This document shows, piece by piece, positions 61,328 to 64,000 of a stretch of DNA of 64,000 bases (position 1 is its first letter; each line of letters starts with the position of its first letter). A program made the position numbers and the translations under genes. The notes beneath the pieces are model-generated. The model was not told the DNA's origin, did no database searches, and was given only the letters and a program-made list of their open reading frames with translations. The stretch is from positions 62,001 to 126,000 of the forward strand of contig JAJRQO010000015.1 in assembly GCA_024280215.1 (NCBI GenBank), written 5' to 3'. Source of the DNA: Candidatus Zixiibacteriota bacterium (GTDB taxonomy: Bacteria; Zixibacteria; MSB-5A5; GN15; FEB-12).

Positions 61328-62023
61328 CTAATGGGTTCCCTCGACAAATTTGAATGAAGATTTTCCTACAGTGATGATATCACCATTTTTTAAATTGCAC
61401 ATCGTTATAGGTTCGCCATTTACTTTAGTTTTATTCTTTTTGCCAAGATTACTTAAAACATAACAATTATTTTCTTTAGAAATCTTTGCTTGAATACCTG
61501 AGAGCCAAAATCCCTTTGTTTTAATATGAACAAACTTGGCTTTTCCAAAAGTTACTACATCTCTATCAATCTTAAATTCAGAAAACTGTGCATTTTCTTC
61601 ACCGATAAGGACTGAACCGCCATATTTCTCGACGATTTGTTTTTCCATTTTATCGTTTTCAAGCAACTTTTTTTGCTTTTTGGTATTTAATACCATTGTA
61701 CCATCAAAATCAGCACCAGTATCTGTTTCCTGACTTGATTGAGTATGGTAGGTTAATGAGTATTTCCCTATTGTGATAATATCATCATCACGTAGGATTT
61801 CTTCATTAATCTTACGATTATTTACAAATGTTCCGTTTAATGATTCATTATCGATAACAATTGCTGCATTATCGTTAAATTCAATCATTGCATGTTTTCG
61901 TGACACCCCGCGATTTTCCAATACGATGTCATTTTCTTTTGTCCGTCCAATAGAAAGTCTTTTTTTCTCCGTGACAATTCGCTCAATGACTTTGTCGTCA
62001 TATTTAACAATTAGTTCCGCCAT
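61328..62023 (-). CDS. Protein with two FHA domains
   Basis: A 231-residue cytoplasmic protein. The first FHA domain (about 20-95) has the complete phosphothreonine-binding set: SIGRTKENDIVL, VSRKHAMIEF and DNESLNGTFVN. A linker with FDGTMVLNTKK holds a threonine that could be phosphorylated by the neighbouring kinase. The second FHA-like domain (about 150-228; VTFGKAKFVHI, LSGIQAKIS, LSNLGKKNKTKVNG) lacks the Arg-Ser-His core and may not bind phosphate. AAGGA lies 7 bases before the ATG. First gene of the FHA-phosphoesterase-kinase operon. Confidence 0.88.
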   Translation of the reverse strand: MAELIVKYDDKVIERIVTEKKRLSIGRTKENDIVLENRGVSRKHAMIEFNDNAAIVIDNESLNGTFVNNRKINEEILRDDDIITIGKYSLTYHTQSSQETDTGADFDGTMVLNTKKQKKLLENDKMEKQIVEKYGGSVLIGEENAQFSEFKIDRDVVTFGKAKFVHIKTKGFWLSGIQAKISKENNCYVLSNLGKKNKTKVNGEPITMCNLKNGDIITVGKSSFKFVEGTH

Positions 62024-62114
62024 CGGGTCATCCTTTCAATATATTTTACTTATTTTTTCCCAGATTTAATCATCTGAACTTGAAATATTTATACCAAATT
62101 CAGTTTGTATTGTC

Positions 62115-62142
62115 TTGTGTATCACAATTACTTAGTTATATT
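62115..62142 (+). promoter_or_regulatory. Promoter for a leaderless transcript of the dus gene, with palindrome over -35
   Basis: A weak -35 (TTGTGT, 62115-62120), 16 bases and TATATT (62137-62142) are followed after 6 bases by the ATG at 62149, as at four other genes here. The palindrome TTGTGTATCACAA (62115-62127) covers the -35 box and could be an operator; its half-sites are too close together for Rex. Confidence 0.4.
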
Positions 62143-62148
62143 GTCGGC

Positions 62149-63165
62149 ATGAAAATAGGAAACTTAATTGTAAAAGATGGAGTATTATTAGCTCCTTTAG
62201 CTGGTGTTTCAAACCGTCCTTTCAGGGTATTATCGATTAAGGCTGGAGCTGCTTTTACCTATACAGAAATGATTTCATCTGAAGGAATTATTCGCAATCA
62301 AGACCGTACAAAGGAAATGATGCACTTTAAGTCAGACGAGCAACCACTTGGTATACAGTTGTTTGGCTCTGACCCAAAAGTAATGGAGCAGGCTGCGGCA
62401 ATTACTGTCAAAGAGTTTAATCCAGACCTAATTGATATCAATTTCGGCTGTCCAGTCAAAAAGGTTGTCAATAAAAATGGTGGTTCTGCGATTTTACGGG
62501 ACTTACAACTTACTGAAGATATCATAAAAGGGACTGTCGCGGGAGCTGGTGATACTCCTGTCACGATTAAAATCCGTACTGGATGGGATGAAGCTCATCC
62601 TGTTTTTGAAAAAGTTGGAGAAATTGCCCAAAAAGCTGGTGCTAAAGCGGTCTCATTACATGCCAGAAGTAGGGCAAAAGGCTTTTCTGGTGAAGCAGAC
62701 TGGAATTCGATTAAACTATTAAAACAAGCCGTTGATATTGCTGTAATCGGTAATGGTGATGTACGAACCCCGCTTGATGTTGTCAAAATGAAAGAAGAAA
62801 CTGGTTGTGACGGTGTCATGATTGGACGGGCAGCGATGGGCAACCCCTTTATTTTTAATCAAATCAACCATTATCTCAAAACAGGTATTCTACTTGAAAA
62901 TCCGACTATTGAAGAAAAAATAGTGATGGCTCGACTACACGCCCAGCTTATGAAAGAGCAATTTGGGGAAGAGAGAGGGGCAAAAATGATGAGACGATTC
63001 CTCGGGAATTATATCAAAGGTTTCCGAGGCGCTACCGAACTCAGACCGCTCCTGTTTGAAGTGAAAACTATTGAAGATATCGACAAAGTATTTGATGATT
63101 ATGTCCATGGTAGACTACCGATTTTAATGCATGAAAAAAATAATTTCGATAATAAAATAAACTAA
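62149..63165 (+). CDS. dus: tRNA dihydrouridine synthase (DusB-like)
   Basis: A 338-residue flavoenzyme that reduces uridine in tRNA. LAPLAGVSNRPFR opens the TIM barrel, the catalytic Cys is in INFGCPVKKVVNKNGGSAIL (about residue 103), and the FMN-binding blocks IKIRTGWD, HARSRAKGFSG and GNGDVRTP, then GCDGVMIGRAAMGNPFIF, follow in order. I start it at the ATG at 62149, where MKIGNLIVKDGVLLAP matches family N-termini; the frame open upstream to 62080 covers the promoter. No ribosome site is seen, fitting leaderless translation. It is divergent from the FHA operon. Confidence 0.93.
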   Translation: MKIGNLIVKDGVLLAPLAGVSNRPFRVLSIKAGAAFTYTEMISSEGIIRNQDRTKEMMHFKSDEQPLGIQLFGSDPKVMEQAAAITVKEFNPDLIDINFGCPVKKVVNKNGGSAILRDLQLTEDIIKGTVAGAGDTPVTIKIRTGWDEAHPVFEKVGEIAQKAGAKAVSLHARSRAKGFSGEADWNSIKLLKQAVDIAVIGNGDVRTPLDVVKMKEETGCDGVMIGRAAMGNPFIFNQINHYLKTGILLENPTIEEKIVMARLHAQLMKEQFGEERGAKMMRRFLGNYIKGFRGATELRPLLFEVKTIEDIDKVFDDYVHGRLPILMHEKNNFDNKIN

Positions 63166-63243
63166 ATCTATTGCGGACATCCAAAACCATATATATATTA
63201 ACACTCAATATGTAATTATGCTTAGATAATATAAGGTTATAGA

Positions 63244-64000
63244 ATGAAAATCTTAAATATTGCTTTACAAAAAGATGGTAAACTTACTGCTTCATCGTAT
63301 GAACTTATCGAAGCTGCCAAATCATTAGGCGGTGAAATCTACACCCTCATTTTAGCTGAAAATGCGTCCGAACTTGCCACAGATTTAGCCTCTCATGGTG
63401 GTGGCAAAGTTATCGCAATTTCCAACCCAGCACTCAAATTTGTCAATGATGATATCTATTGCAAAGTCATAAAAGAGATTGTCGGTAAATATAACCCTGA
63501 TCTTGTTTTAGGTTCAGCATCATTTTACGGTAAATCACTTTTTGGACGCTTAGCTACCCTGTTAGGATCACCTTTAGCATCTGATATTACTAATATTGAA
63601 TCAGATGGTGATTCAGTCAAAGTAACTCGCCCATCTCATGGTGGCTCTGTTATTGCCAAAGTGGGCTCTAATACCTCAACACCATTTTGTGCTACTGTCA
63701 GAATGAAAATTTATGCAGAATCAAAAGATGGTAATGGCGAGGTTGTCGAAGAGACTGTAGACGCCTCAGCATTTGAATCAAAAATGACTGTCAAAGATAT
63801 GAAAGTCGAATCTGCTGGTGCTTTAAACTTAACTGAAGCAGATGTAATTGTTGCGGCTGGTCGTGGTATCAAAGGTGCCGAAAACCTTCCTATGATTAAT
63901 GACCTTGCTGAATCTCTTGGGGGTGCTGTCGGTGCCTCTCGTGCGATTGTTGATGCTGGTTGGATCGCATATTCGCATCAAGTTGGACAAACGGGTAAAA
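63244..64000 (+). CDS. etfA: Electron transfer flavoprotein subunit alpha (3' end beyond window)
   Basis: An open frame of 252 codons runs off the window end. It starts MKILNIALQKDGKLTASSYEL with AAGG 7 bases upstream. The N-terminal adenine-nucleotide-like domain (VLGSASFYGKSLFGRLA) is followed by the FAD-binding domain: IVAAGRGIKGAENLPMINDLAESLGGAVGASRAIVDAGW, the hallmark of EtfA, then HQVGQTGK just before the cut. ETF carries electrons from acyl-CoA and other flavin dehydrogenases to the quinone pool. etfB is not seen upstream, so it probably lies beyond the window or elsewhere. Confidence 0.93.
   Translation, partial: MKILNIALQKDGKLTASSYELIEAAKSLGGEIYTLILAENASELATDLASHGGGKVIAISNPALKFVNDDIYCKVIKEIVGKYNPDLVLGSASFYGKSLFGRLATLLGSPLASDITNIESDGDSVKVTRPSHGGSVIAKVGSNTSTPFCATVRMKIYAESKDGNGEVVEETVDASAFESKMTVKDMKVESAGALNLTEADVIVAAGRGIKGAENLPMINDLAESLGGAVGASRAIVDAGWIAYSHQVGQTGK

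Noticed and set aside
62115-62127. TTGTGTATCACAA considered as a second Rex site
   Set aside because: The half-sites are 3 bases apart instead of the 8 needed, so it does not fit Rex; kept only as a palindrome over the dus promoter.

Overview
The window is about 64 kb of AT-rich, gene-dense bacterial chromosome. It lies between the 3' end of a short-chain dehydrogenase gene and the 5' part of etfA. I see no rRNA, tRNA, CRISPR array, phage or insertion sequence. Several traits point to the FCB superphylum: type-IX-like C-terminal sorting domains (NYPNPFNP start, ASGIYFYKL end) on two secreted proteases, a PorV-like outer-membrane protein beside a TonB receptor with Asn/Gly-rich EF-hand-like loops, a dockerin-like remnant, and a fused CcoNO oxidase. 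Many genes have clear AGGAG ribosome binding sites and TTGACA/TATAAT-like promoters. That argues against Bacteroidota proper, which rarely use Shine-Dalgarno sites, and for a candidate lineage such as Zixibacteria or Marinimicrobia. The phylum assignment is inference.

Layout. (1) 135-9492, minus strand: a phenylalanine/tyrosine catabolic operon running from hpd through hmgA, a HisC-like aminotransferase, fumarylacetoacetase, a flavin-reductase-like protein and acetoacetyl-CoA synthetase to phenylalanine hydroxylase. It takes Phe and Tyr to fumarate and acetoacetyl-CoA, but no maleylacetoacetate isomerase gene is present. (2) 9804-18006, minus: a cbb3 cytochrome oxidase operon, ccoI-S-NO-Q-P-G-H plus a TauE/SafE-like membrane protein, with a Rex-like operator at its head. 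(3) 18261-26767, plus: aromatic amino acid decarboxylase, a membrane-anchored peptidase, an LpxL-like acyltransferase, an HlyD/MacB-permease/TolC exporter without its ATPase, and a heptosyltransferase-like protein. (4) 26995-31238: a small exported protein, a large TPR-GAF sigma54 activator and a LipM-like octanoyltransferase. (5) 31510-46242: an outer-membrane and secretion region with a TonB receptor, PorV-like protein, lipoprotein, a GT39-like/TPR membrane protein on the minus strand, and secreted S8 and M6 proteases preceded by a near-consensus sigma54 promoter. (6) 46425-49950: a Fur-feoAB operon that includes a c-type cytochrome lipoprotein and a Cys-rich FeoB partner, with a palindromic Fur-type box over the start of transcription. 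(7) 50020-56903: a ten-gene housekeeping operon (ecfT, truA, transaldolase, purB, psd, pssA, purS, purQ, DUF4321, tatA and one unknown). (8) 56916-58081: a GC-rich inverted repeat, a small lipoprotein and a frameshifted dockerin pseudogene. (9) 58162-62023, minus: an FHA protein, metallophosphoesterase and CHASE2-Ser/Thr kinase signalling operon. (10) 62149-64000, plus: a tRNA dihydrouridine synthase and etfA, cut by the window end.

Picture of the cell: an aerobic or microaerobic, protein- and amino-acid-using diderm. Secreted proteases and a TonB receptor acquire substrate, aromatic amino acids are burned through homogentisate, ETF and a high-affinity cbb3 oxidase carry electrons, and ferrous iron comes in through Feo. 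Two regulatory themes recur: SD-less genes whose promoters place the predicted transcription start on the ATG (leaderless mRNAs), and a sigma54 promoter on the secreted protease locus.
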